Shown here: positions 28,239 through 36,068 of the stretch, one piece after another
How positions within the stretch are numbered: the stretch's first letter is position 1
Layout: every line of letters begins with the position of its first letter
From: Pseudomonas koreensis
GTDB lineage: Bacteria; Pseudomonadota; Gammaproteobacteria; Pseudomonadales; Pseudomonadaceae
Reading direction: 5' to 3'
DNA length: 64,000 nucleotides
NCBI RefSeq assembly: GCF_024169245.1
Contig: NZ_JALJWP010000001.1
Location: 1,361,001 to 1,425,000 of the forward strand
Position numbers and translations under genes: made by a program
Notes under the pieces: model-generated
The model's database searches: none
The model's input: the letters and a program-made list of their open reading frames with translations, nothing else
What the model was told of the DNA's origin: nothing

Positions 28239-29297
28239 CTAAATCAACGACATCTGGCGACCCGGCGGACAGAAGGCCGTGCAGTCGAGGTTATAGCCCT
28301 CGCGTCTATTCAGCCCGACTTTTTTGATGGCCTTGGCGAAGCGCTGCGCAAGCAGGTCGGCAAACGGCCCTTCACCGCGCATCCGCGCGCCGAAACGGCT
28401 GTCATACAGCTCGCCGCCGCGACTCTGGCGAATCAGGCTCAGCACATGCGCGGCACGTTGTGGATAGTGCGCCTGCAGCCACTCCTCGAACAGCGGCGCG
28501 ACTTCCAGCGGCAGGCGCAACATCATGTAGGCGGCACTTTGCGCACCGGCAGCATGAGCCTCGGTGAGCAGGCTTTCGATCTCGCTGTCATTGATCATCG
28601 GAATCATCGGCGAACACAGCACGCCGACCGGAATGCCCGCTTCGCGCATCACCCGGATCGCGCGCAGGCGTGCCTTGGGCGCCGCGGCGCGCGGTTCGAG
28701 GATGCGTTTGAGCTCGTCGTTCAGGGTGGTCAGGCTGATCATCACCGTCACCAGCCGCTGCTGTGCCAGTTCGGTGAGCAAATCGAGATCGCGCAGAATC
28801 AGCGAACCCTTGGTGACGATGGTCACCGGATGGCGATAGCGCAGCAGCACTTCCAGGGTCTGTCGGGTGATCTGGTATTCGCGCTCGATCGGCTGATACG
28901 GGTCGGTGTTGGAACCGAGATTGATCGGCGCGCATTGATAGCCGGGTTTGCTCAGCTGTTCTTCCAGGATCTGCGCGGCGTTGGTCTTGGCGATCAGCCG
29001 GGTTTCGAAGTCGAGGCCTGGCGACATGTCCCAGTAGGCGTGGCTGGGGCGTGCGTAGCAATAGATGCAGCCGTGCTCGCAGCCGCGATAGGGATTGAGC
29101 GAGCGATCAAACGGCAGGTCAGGCGAGGTGTTGCGGGTGATGATGGTTTTTGCGGTTTCGATCATCACCTCGGTGTTCTGCGTTTCGGGCACTTCCTGAT
29201 ACCAGCCGTCGTCCTCGGCCACCGAGCGGTTCGGTGCGAAGCGGTTGTGCGGGTTGGTCGCGGTCCCGCGACCGCGTGGGGGGAGAGGGAAAGACAT
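28239..29297 (-). CDS. SOS-linked radical SAM protein (PA0069 family)
   Basis: A 352-residue radical SAM enzyme. The iron-sulfur motif is CEHGCIYC (C73, C77, C80) in LNPYRGCEHGCIYCYARPSH, of the CxxxCxxC type. Downstream, INLGSNTDPYQPIEREYQ and VTIVTKGSLILRDLDLL resemble the spore photoproduct lyase branch. The start has GAGG seven bases upstream. A perfect LexA box overlaps the promoter just 16 bp before the start codon, so the gene should be induced by DNA damage. The P. aeruginosa homologue is, as I recall, a member of the LexA regulon. A DNA repair role is inferred; the substrate is unknown. Confidence 0.9.
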   Translation of the reverse strand: MSFPLPPRGRGTATNPHNRFAPNRSVAEDDGWYQEVPETQNTEVMIETAKTIITRNTSPDLPFDRSLNPYRGCEHGCIYCYARPSHAYWDMSPGLDFETRLIAKTNAAQILEEQLSKPGYQCAPINLGSNTDPYQPIEREYQITRQTLEVLLRYRHPVTIVTKGSLILRDLDLLTELAQQRLVTVMISLTTLNDELKRILEPRAAAPKARLRAIRVMREAGIPVGVLCSPMIPMINDSEIESLLTEAHAAGAQSAAYMMLRLPLEVAPLFEEWLQAHYPQRAAHVLSLIRQSRGGELYDSRFGARMRGEGPFADLLAQRFAKAIKKVGLNRREGYNLDCTAFCPPGRQMSLI

Positions 29298-29312
29298 TAA
29301 AGCGCCTCAATA

Positions 29313-29332
29313 CTGTTTGCATGTACAGTATA
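29313..29332 (-). promoter_or_regulatory. LexA box and overlapping -10 of the radical SAM gene
   Basis: CTGTTTGCATGTACAG at 29313-29328 is a perfect CTGT-N8-ACAG LexA operator, extended to TACTGT...ACAGTA. The minus-strand TATACT at 29327-29332 overlaps its edge and is a good -10, so LexA binding would directly block transcription of the gene starting at 29297. Confidence 0.82.
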
Positions 29333-29467
29333 TCGAGTTGGGTTCTCATGCCAGCACCGCTCGGCACCTTACCCGTCCTCTAACGGCATCCTTGTCAGGA
29401 TTGCCATCCCAGCAATCCTGTGAGGCTAATCCTGGACACCAATGAAAAATTTGAATGCACTGACCCA

Positions 29468-29701
29468 CTACGCAAAGACACTGATACAGAGGTCCAGTTC
29501 GCTTGGTATTGATTTGCCGAGAATGTCTTCAATTCCCCGAACTTGTTTTTCTGTTAGTTCTAGAACGCCATAGTTCACGCCATCTTGAAGGGACTTCCAG
29601 CCAACTAGTTCCAGAATTTTTTGATTGAATTCTGGTGCGACGTCTAACTCAAACTGCAGAAACTGATTCTCGTGACCGTCTGGAAAAAACCTTCGATACA
29701 T
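29468..29701 (-). CDS. Small acidic protein, probable second immunity protein
   Basis: A 77-residue acidic protein (MYRRFFPDGHENQFLQFELD...). It is clearly related to the 79-residue protein encoded at 29805: both have a beta-type start ending in FELDV or YELDI, then EF(N/E)xK(I/V)xE(I/L)xGW(K/E)SL, a leucine-rich middle and a final P-(S/D)-(E/N)-LDL-I-V-A. It is 103 bp further downstream on the same strand as the toxin gene and has only a weak ribosome-binding site. Small size, acidity, duplication and position suggest an immunity protein, perhaps against a related toxin variant. It does not look like the classic cloacin/E3 immunity family. Confidence 0.7.
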   Translation of the reverse strand: MYRRFFPDGHENQFLQFELDVAPEFNQKILELVGWKSLQDGVNYGVLELTEKQVRGIEDILGKSIPSELDLCISVFA

Positions 29702-29804
29702 AAAACCATAAATACTGCTTATCTATTTAGGCAAAGTCCCGCCGCTTTGAGGGCTTGTGACGGAACTTTCAGTAGGAGTTATTTGGTTTAGTGGGACCAT
29801 GACG

Positions 29805-30044
29805 CTATGCCACAACACCAATAAACAAATCGAGATTGTCAGGTAAGGATTCTTTAATGGCGAAAGCAATCTGTCTCGTTTGCTGGTCATTCAGCGGTAA
29901 CTCACCATCGGCCTCGGATTCAAGACTCTCCCATCCCAGTATTTCCATTACCTTACTTTCAAATTCGGATTTTATGTCCAGCTCATATTTTAGCGAACTA
30001 TCCTCAAAGTTATCGGGTAAAAAACCTGTGATACATAAGTACAT
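29805..30044 (-). CDS. Small acidic protein, probable immunity to the E3-type toxin
   Basis: A 79-residue acidic protein without signal peptide. It begins 14 bp after the toxin stop with a good GAGAGG ribosome-binding site, so it is almost certainly co-translated with the toxin. That is the usual position of a bacteriocin immunity gene. Residues LKYELDIKSEFESKVMEILGWESL and LPLNDQQTRQ are shared in pattern with the neighbour at 29468. A cytosolic protein that binds and blocks the rRNase domain is the inferred role; it is unlike the E3/cloacin immunity proteins I remember, so binding would have to be tested. Confidence 0.75.
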   Translation of the reverse strand: MYLCITGFLPDNFEDSSLKYELDIKSEFESKVMEILGWESLESEADGELPLNDQQTRQIAFAIKESLPDNLDLFIGVVA

Positions 30045-30058
30045 AAATACCTCTCAGT

Positions 30059-31201
30059 CTACTTAGGAGTGGTTCGCCCTGGCTTTGCGGGTTTGGTCTG
30101 CTCCCCAGTTTCAGGATTATACTCACCCAGATGCTTCCCTTGTCTGTCGTACATTTCAACCGCTCCATGCTGGCTGTCCCACTCGTAAATACGACCTTTG
30201 GAATCCTTCCAGCGTGCACGTTTTTTTCCTCCCCGCTGCACACTGCTTTTTGATTTATCTTTCGTAGCATCTGGAAAAGCCGTCAAGCCTTTAGGCGCCG
30301 GATGATAGCCATGGTCTCCCGTGACACTCAGCGAAATATAGATCGGCTGAATGCCGGTGTTGGGGAACGTAATGATCGCGTCTTGGTAATCGGGCGGATG
30401 CTGTGGATTGGCCAGCATCTTGTCAGTCTGCTCCGTCGGCGGATACACCCACGCAGGGGATAGCGGCGGGGCGCCTTCCAATGCAGGAATACCCAACACA
30501 TCGTCAGGGTTTGCCGCTGGCGTCCAAGTCAGGCCAATGCCGTTGCCGATGTCAGCGACGTATGTCTCGCCTTCTTTTCTGGCCCTTATGACGGGGACAT
30601 TTTCCCAGTCCGATTTACCACCCGTGTAGAACCCGTAGATAGTTACTGAGCCATCCGGCAAGGTCTTCGTGTTGACGCGTACACGCGTGCGACCAGCATC
30701 CAGCATTGCGTACTGATCGTTCGTGTAGAAAGCACTGTCCGGAGAAATGCTGGTGTTCGGAATCAGTAACGCAACAGTGCCTAATGCCGCGCCGGTGGCA
30801 ACGACGCTTGAACTTTCGAGCAAAGTGAGCGCGAGTGAACCGCCAAGGCGTTCGGCAATTGCACGGCCAGTTGCGGATCCGCCCACCCGTTGCAGCAGTG
30901 TGCCTTGGGGGGTGATTGCCGAACCGGTTCCGAGCACAGCCCAGAGGCCGTAGTCGGTCAGTTTTTCAACCGGCACAAACCCCGCTGGGTTGATGTGATT
31001 GATTACACCGTCGGGGAGGTTGCAGCTCTTGGCGAATACACAGCCGTACATTGGTGCATTTGCTGCGGGTTTTTTTAGTACTTCGTTTCTTCTTGCTTCA
31101 TCGCGAGCCAACCCTTGTTCATACCGAAGGATTTCTGCTTGTTGGCGACGAATGTCGTCCGCTGTGAGTTTGCGAGGTCTGCAAATTGGACAGCTACACA
31201 T
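30059..31201 (-). CDS. S-type pyocin-like toxin with colicin E3-type rRNase domain
   Basis: A 380-residue toxin. Residues 1-60 are cysteine-rich (MCSCPIC, then MYGCVFAKSC at 51-60). An S-type pyocin domain follows (about 100-300) with a hydrophobic stretch at 121-148 and DHGYHPAP at 296-303, also seen in colicin E3. The last 55 residues (KKRARWKDSKGRIYEWDSQH, then GAVEM...) match the colicin E3 ribonuclease tail; the E3 catalytic residues D510, H513, E517 and R545 correspond to D342, H345, E349 and R376. It should cleave 16S rRNA in the decoding centre. There is no room for a normal receptor-binding domain, so delivery may differ from classic pyocins. No ribosome-binding site is obvious. Confidence 0.88.
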   Translation of the reverse strand: MCSCPICRPRKLTADDIRRQQAEILRYEQGLARDEARRNEVLKKPAANAPMYGCVFAKSCNLPDGVINHINPAGFVPVEKLTDYGLWAVLGTGSAITPQGTLLQRVGGSATGRAIAERLGGSLALTLLESSSVVATGAALGTVALLIPNTSISPDSAFYTNDQYAMLDAGRTRVRVNTKTLPDGSVTIYGFYTGGKSDWENVPVIRARKEGETYVADIGNGIGLTWTPAANPDDVLGIPALEGAPPLSPAWVYPPTEQTDKMLANPQHPPDYQDAIITFPNTGIQPIYISLSVTGDHGYHPAPKGLTAFPDATKDKSKSSVQRGGKKRARWKDSKGRIYEWDSQHGAVEMYDRQGKHLGEYNPETGEQTKPAKPGRTTPK

Positions 31202-31559
31202 AACTAAACGTCCGTACTTCGATAATTAGCGGTCAGCCTAATGCACGGTTCAAAACTCGGGTTGTAGGAAGGATCCTAAAAGCAATGCTGAATATTCCTT
31301 ATATTCCATGCCATTTGCTGGAGATGAAGGAGAGACGGTTGGTGTGCGCTGAACAATGATGCACTGTTTTCGCGTTTTCATATTAGTTGCTCAATACAGT
31401 CAACCAAGTTCGCAGTGGTCCGGATTGTTGCGTGGTTGGTCGCTGGGGCAAGGTACAATCGGAGAAACATATGTGCCGTTGTGAATGAAAGTTATCAAAT
31501 ATAGTCTTCGCAACTTCCAGGCATCGACGCCTGTTTATTAATTTAAAAGGATTTAACTT
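31202..31559. other. AT-rich non-coding gap beside the toxin gene
   Basis: These 358 bp lie between the divergently oriented toxin gene and the small EF-hand gene and hold no supported coding sequence. The composition is AT-richer than the surroundings, as in the toxin genes. No LexA box was found, although bacteriocin genes often have one. AAAAGGA at about 31545 is the ribosome-binding site of the gene at 31560. Confidence 0.5.
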
Positions 31560-31862
31560 GTGTCGTTTCTCAATCAACGCGGTGTTTTTCTGCAAATGAT
31601 GCTGCCGGGGCCATCGGAACCCAATACCATTGTTTCGATGCAACTTGCTCGTAAGGAACTGGGCTGGGACGCTGAAGAACAACTGTCGACCGAGTCCTTG
31701 GTCGATTCGATTTATGTCCTCGCAGTGTCCAGCGATCGTGGCGAGTCCTTCACCATCCGCACTGACAAGAAGGATGTGGACGGCGATGGTGATATTGATA
31801 GTGATGACAAAGCCAAGTTGGCGGCATTGGCCAAGGCTTATGTGAATATCGTCAACCCTTGA
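31560..31862 (+). CDS. Small protein with a canonical EF-hand loop
   Basis: A 100-residue protein using a GTG start with AAAAGGA upstream. Residues 72-83 (DVDGDGDIDSDD) fit the twelve-residue EF-hand calcium loop at every ligand position: D72, D74, D76, G77, D78, I79, D80 and D83, followed by a helix (KAKLAALAKAYVNI). The N-terminal 70 residues (FLQMMLPGPSEPNTIVSMQL, then ARKELGW and a beta-rich part) are not recognised. There is no signal peptide. It is flanked by the toxin islet and by the dehydrogenase cluster, and is followed by a bidirectional terminator. A calcium-dependent structural or sensing role is possible; the function is unknown. Confidence 0.78.
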   Translation: MSFLNQRGVFLQMMLPGPSEPNTIVSMQLARKELGWDAEEQLSTESLVDSIYVLAVSSDRGESFTIRTDKKDVDGDGDIDSDDKAKLAALAKAYVNIVNP

Positions 31863-31902
31863 ATGGGTGCGTGAAACAGCTGTCATCACGACGCTTTGCA
31901 AC

Positions 31903-31937
31903 AAAAACCCTGCATGACTGATTCATGCAGGGTTTTA
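31903..31937. terminator. Bidirectional terminator between convergent genes
   Basis: A perfect 10-bp stem (CCCTGCATGA with TCATGCAGGG) is flanked by AAAA and TTTT. It separates the EF-hand gene from the convergent cytochrome subunit gene. Confidence 0.85.
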
Positions 31938-31942
31938 TGCTT

Positions 31943-33250
31943 TTAGTTGTGGCCAGTTACTTGGCCAAGATCATCACCCGATGTTGTTTTCATATCGTCG
32001 GTGCGCAGTCCAGCAACGTCTTTGGCCGAGACCGGTGCGCCCTTGTTGCCCCAACTGCCACGAATGAAGCTCACCACGTCCGCGACTTCCTGATCCGACA
32101 GGCGCCAGGCGAAGCCGGGCATGGTGAACGTCGATGGCGCCGTGTGCGTAGCTGGCAAGGTTCCGCCCTTGAGCACGATGTGGATCAGCGAAGTCGGATC
32201 GTCCGTCTGCAGCACCGGGTTGCCCGCCAGCGCCGGAAACACCCGGGTATAGCCGTGGCCATCGGTGCGATGGCACGCCGCGCAGTTGTCGATGTACACC
32301 GACGCGCCACGTTGACTGTCATCGCCGTTCCACAAGGCTTTCGCCGCTTTCTCGTCGTACTGATGCGGCTGGTCCGCTGGATCATTCGCCGGCAGTGATT
32401 TGAGATAGCGGGCAATCGCGGTGAGGTCGGCGTCGCTCATGTATTGCATGCTGTGCGTAACCACATCGCTCATGCCACCGAACACCGCACTGCGATCACT
32501 GCGTCCGGTCTTGAGAAATTGCACCAGTTGCTCTTCACTCCAACTGCCCAGACCATCCTTGTGATCGCCGCGCAGGCTCTTGGCGATCCAGCCTTCCAGC
32601 GGTGCACTGCCGGCAAGAAAATGTTCACCGTCCGCCGCGCTCAGGGCTTTTTCCTGCATGGTCAGCGCGCGCGGGGTGTGGCAGGCGCCGCAGTGGCCGA
32701 GGCCTTCGACCAGATAAGCGCCGCGATTGATCACCGCATCGTCGCCCGTGGCCTGGTAGTCCTCGACCTTCGGTGCAAACAGCCAGCGCCAGCCCATCAG
32801 CGGCCAGCGCATGCTCAACGGCCATGGAATGTCGCTGGCCTTGTTCTCCTGCGCCACCGGTTCGACGCCGTGCATGAAGTACGCATACAGCGCTTGCATG
32901 TCGCTTTGGCTGACACGGGCGTAGGACGGATATGGCATCGCCGGGTACAACGTGCTGCCGTTTTTGGCCACGCCGTGGCGTACGGCCTGATCGAAATCTT
33001 CGAAGCTGTAATCGCCGAGGCCGGTTTTGTCCGGGGTGATGTTGGTCGAGTAGATCGTACCGATCGGCGTTTCCATCGGCAGCCCGCCGGCGAACGGCTT
33101 GCCGCCCTTGGCCGTGTGGCAGGCCACGCAGTCACCCGCGCGGGCGAGGTATTGGCCTTGTTTGATCAGATTCTGATCAACTTCAGCCGCATGAACTGAA
33201 GCGCTGCCAAGCACGGCGAGAGTGGCGATAACGAGAGTCTTCATGGTCAT
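31943..33250 (-). CDS. Triheme cytochrome c subunit of membrane gluconate-type dehydrogenase
   Basis: A 435-residue exported cytochrome with a signal peptide (MTMKTLVIATLAVLGSASVHA) and three cytochrome c domains carrying CVACH, CGACH and CAACH in order. This three-heme layout is that of the membrane-anchoring subunit of gluconate, sorbitol and related flavin dehydrogenases. It takes electrons from the GMC flavoprotein and passes them to ubiquinone. It is 7 bp or less after the flavoprotein gene and is the last gene of a three-gene operon. Confidence 0.93.
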   Translation of the reverse strand: MTMKTLVIATLAVLGSASVHAAEVDQNLIKQGQYLARAGDCVACHTAKGGKPFAGGLPMETPIGTIYSTNITPDKTGLGDYSFEDFDQAVRHGVAKNGSTLYPAMPYPSYARVSQSDMQALYAYFMHGVEPVAQENKASDIPWPLSMRWPLMGWRWLFAPKVEDYQATGDDAVINRGAYLVEGLGHCGACHTPRALTMQEKALSAADGEHFLAGSAPLEGWIAKSLRGDHKDGLGSWSEEQLVQFLKTGRSDRSAVFGGMSDVVTHSMQYMSDADLTAIARYLKSLPANDPADQPHQYDEKAAKALWNGDDSQRGASVYIDNCAACHRTDGHGYTRVFPALAGNPVLQTDDPTSLIHIVLKGGTLPATHTAPSTFTMPGFAWRLSDQEVADVVSFIRGSWGNKGAPVSAKDVAGLRTDDMKTTSGDDLGQVTGHN

Positions 33251-33256
33251 CGCTCC

Positions 33257-35041
33257 TTAAGCCTGCACCAGCGGGCCGGGGTTTTTCAGGTATTGCTCGC
33301 GGATCGCTTTCGCCGACCAGTAGGTCAACGCCGCGACCAGACCGGTCGGGTTGTAACCCAGTCCTTGCGGGAAGGCCGAAGCGCCCGGAACGAACACGTT
33401 GTGCACGTCCCAGCTCTGCAGGTAACGGTTCAGCGCGCTGGTCTTCGAATCGGTGCCCATGATCGCGCCACCATTGAGGTGGGTGGTCTGGTACGAGGCG
33501 GTGTTGAAGTGGTCGCCCACTTGCTTGCCGATAACCGCGATGGCTTTCGGGCCCATGGCTTCGGCGATCTTGCCCATTTTCTCGACCATGAAACGGTTCA
33601 TCTTGATGTCGTTTTCCTGCCAGTCGAAGGTCATGCGCAGCAGCGGCAAACCGTAGGCGTCGCGGTACACCGGATCGAGATCGAGATAGTTGCCACGGTA
33701 GGACTGATGCGCGCCGTGGGCATCCATCGACACCTGATGGGTGTAGTAATCGGCAGTGGCGCGTTTCCACGCACTGCCCCAGGCCGGGGTGCCCGGCGGG
33801 TTAGAGGTGCCGGCAATCGGTCGACTGCCGGCCTGGTTGACCCACATCGGCGAGCCGCCGACGAAACCGTGCGGGCCGTGATCGAAGTTGTCGGCGTTGA
33901 AATCGTCCACCGCCACGCCGTTGCCGCCGGCGCCGATGAAGTTGTTGGTGTGGGTGTCCTTGTCGAAGAAGGCCTTGATGGTCGCCATGTTCTGGTAGGC
34001 GAAGTTACGCCCGACCACGCCTTCGTCGCTGATCGGATCGTAAGGTTTGCCGATCCCGGAAAGCAGCATCAGACGTACGTTGTGCAACTGGAACGCGCCG
34101 AGGATCACCAGATCCGCTGGCTGCTCGATCTCCCGGCCCTGGCCGTCGATGTAGGTGACCCCGGTGGCTTTGGATTTGCTGCTGTCGAGATTGACCCGCA
34201 GCACATGTGAGTTGGGTCGCAGCTCGAAATTCGCCAGCGGCTTGAGCGCCGGCAGAATGTTCACGTTCGGCGAGGCCTTGGAATACATGTAGCAGACGTA
34301 GCCGCTGCAGAAGCCGCAGAAGTTGCACGGGCCCATCTGCGCGCCGTAGGGATTGGTGTATGGCCCGGAAGTATTTGCCGAAGGCAGGTTGTAGGGTTTG
34401 TAACCGACTTCTGTAGCCGCTTTGCCGAACAGCTGGGCGGACACGGTGTTTTTCTGCGCTTCAAGCGGGAATGGATTGGAGCGATCCGCCGCATACGGAT
34501 TGCCGCCCTTGCCCTGACCGACCAATTGGCCCTTCACGGTCCAGGCCTGGCCAGAGGTGCCGAAGACTTTTTCCGCGAAGTCGAAAAACGGCTCCAGCTC
34601 TTCATAGCTGACGCCGAAGTCCTGGATGGTCATGTCCTTGGGGATGAAACTTTTACCGTAGCGCTCTTCGTAATGGCTGCGCATGCGCAACTCGATCGGA
34701 TCGACCCGAAAGTGCACGCCCGACCAGTGCAGACCGGCGCCGCCGACGCCATTGCCCGGCAGGAACGCGCCCAACTGGCGGTTGGGCAGGGCGATATCGT
34801 TGACGCTGTGGCGAATGGTCACCGTCTCTTTGGAGATGTCCTGAAAGAGTTTTTTGCGCACGCTGTAGGTGAGTTCGTCGATCACCTGCGGATAGTTGCC
34901 GTCGGGATAAGTGTCTTGCATCGGCCCGCGCTCCAGCGCCAGCACGTTGAGACCCGCTTCGGTGAGTTCCTTGGCCATGATCGCGCCGGTCCAGCCGAAA
35001 CCGACGATGACCGCATCAACCTTCTTCATTACCGTTGCCAT
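33257..35041 (-). CDS. GMC-type flavoprotein subunit, probable gluconate 2-dehydrogenase
   Basis: A 594-residue GMC oxidoreductase. The N-terminal FAD site is VDAVIVGFGWTGAIMAKELT (GxGxxG), with ALERG ending the second strand. The GNGVGGAGLHWSGV region and a C-terminal NPTGLVAALTYWSA are family features, and a conserved cysteine-rich patch (CNFCGFCSGYVCYMYSKAS) suggests a bound iron-sulfur cluster. It oxidises a sugar acid in the periplasm, most likely D-gluconate to 2-ketogluconate, as in the homologous P. aeruginosa three-gene set. Export depends on the small Tat-signal partner subunit. Substrate is by homology; related enzymes use other polyols. The start is the ATG at 35041, overlapping no neighbour. 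Confidence 0.92.
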   Translation of the reverse strand: MATVMKKVDAVIVGFGWTGAIMAKELTEAGLNVLALERGPMQDTYPDGNYPQVIDELTYSVRKKLFQDISKETVTIRHSVNDIALPNRQLGAFLPGNGVGGAGLHWSGVHFRVDPIELRMRSHYEERYGKSFIPKDMTIQDFGVSYEELEPFFDFAEKVFGTSGQAWTVKGQLVGQGKGGNPYAADRSNPFPLEAQKNTVSAQLFGKAATEVGYKPYNLPSANTSGPYTNPYGAQMGPCNFCGFCSGYVCYMYSKASPNVNILPALKPLANFELRPNSHVLRVNLDSSKSKATGVTYIDGQGREIEQPADLVILGAFQLHNVRLMLLSGIGKPYDPISDEGVVGRNFAYQNMATIKAFFDKDTHTNNFIGAGGNGVAVDDFNADNFDHGPHGFVGGSPMWVNQAGSRPIAGTSNPPGTPAWGSAWKRATADYYTHQVSMDAHGAHQSYRGNYLDLDPVYRDAYGLPLLRMTFDWQENDIKMNRFMVEKMGKIAEAMGPKAIAVIGKQVGDHFNTASYQTTHLNGGAIMGTDSKTSALNRYLQSWDVHNVFVPGASAFPQGLGYNPTGLVAALTYWSAKAIREQYLKNPGPLVQA

Positions 35042-35043
35042 GC

Positions 35044-35790
35044 TTACGCCCTCTCGCCGCGAATCGACACTGCCGGGAAGGGGTATTGCTCGTTGCGTTC
35101 CACCCAATCCATGAAATCGGCGCGCGCGCCGGGGAAACCGATCATGGTCCAGCCGACCATGCCTTTATTGCCACCGTGGATCGGGTCGCAGAAGAAACCT
35201 TCCTTGGTGTTTTGCAGCAGCAGATTGAAGAAAATCTTCGCCGGGACGGCGTCGAATTGCGGCTTGCCGGCTTCAAGTTGCTTGAGCAAGTCGTCTCGGG
35301 TAGCGCTGTCTTGCTCGGCAAATGTTTTTCCGCTGAGACCTTTTACCCACTGATCCGTGGCGGCGATGCCGAGGCGGTAGATGTCTTTGGGCACCAGTTT
35401 GCTCTGCCAGCCCATTTCCGGCGCAGCGTCGGCATTGAACGGGCCTTGCATGTACCACAGCGCGCCAGCGGCGTACGGGGTGTTCATCTGCCGGTCGATG
35501 TATTCCGGCACGCCGGCCTCGAGGGCGCCGGGGCCTTGCGCATCGCTGGGGATCAACTGCGCGACGGCGGCATTGACGAACGCCCATTCTTCGGCGGTGA
35601 AAAAGCTCGGCTGATAATCACCAGCACCGGCAGGGGCCGGTTTTGCCGCCGCAGGCGCCGGTGCGCTTGCTGGTGCAGCTTGCAGTACGCTGCTGCCCAG
35701 GCCGGTACCGGCGAGGGTAACCACCGGAATCAGGGTCAGGGATTTGCGCAGGAACTCACGCCGCGGATTGTCTCGATCTTGATCAGACAT
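35044..35790 (-). CDS. Gluconate 2-dehydrogenase subunit 3 (Tat-exported)
   Basis: A 248-residue protein with a twin-arginine signal (RREFLRKSLTLIPVVTLAG, residues about 10-28), a proline- and alanine-rich linker (about 37-56) and a domain of the gluconate 2-dehydrogenase subunit 3 family (YQPSFFTAEEWAFVNAAVAQ, then LIPSDAQGPGALEAGVPEYID). It probably escorts the folded flavoprotein, which lacks its own signal, through the Tat system and stays in the complex. GAGGTG precedes the ATG. It is the first gene of the operon and is followed after 2 bp by the flavoprotein gene. Confidence 0.92.
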   Translation of the reverse strand: MSDQDRDNPRREFLRKSLTLIPVVTLAGTGLGSSVLQAAPASAPAPAAAKPAPAGAGDYQPSFFTAEEWAFVNAAVAQLIPSDAQGPGALEAGVPEYIDRQMNTPYAAGALWYMQGPFNADAAPEMGWQSKLVPKDIYRLGIAATDQWVKGLSGKTFAEQDSATRDDLLKQLEAGKPQFDAVPAKIFFNLLLQNTKEGFFCDPIHGGNKGMVGWTMIGFPGARADFMDWVERNEQYPFPAVSIRGERA

Positions 35791-36068
35791 GGGGCACCTC
35801 ATCAGGCATTAAGGTCAGCCGCTTCTGCGAGCAGCTCGAGGAATTTTGCGTCGCGATCACGGAGGTCAGGCCCGGTAAAAGGCGCCACGTCTGCAACATC
35901 ATGTGACAAATGGTAGCAGGCTAAGCATCAAGAAAAACCGCTTAAGCGGAAAAAAGCACCGGGAGACGACGATTCACGATTCTTTGACGGCCGGCTCACG
36001 GGGCCTTGACCGCTGAGCGGCGAAGCTGCAACTCCTTCAACAAAGACTCCCGAAACGGTCAGCCCAGC

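Noticed and set aside
30059..31201. Interpretation of the toxin as a DNase-type (HNH) pyocin
   Set aside because: No HNH motif is present; the tail instead aligns with the E3 rRNase residues.
31380..31400. Possible LexA box near the toxin gene (CTGTATTGAGCAACTA)
   Set aside because: Only one half-site is present; there is no ACAG at the required distance, so SOS control of the toxin is not supported.
31943..35790. Interpretation of the three-subunit enzyme as an alcohol dehydrogenase
   Set aside because: There is no PQQ propeller; the GMC flavoprotein plus Tat-signal subunit 3 and triheme cytochrome fit gluconate-type dehydrogenases.
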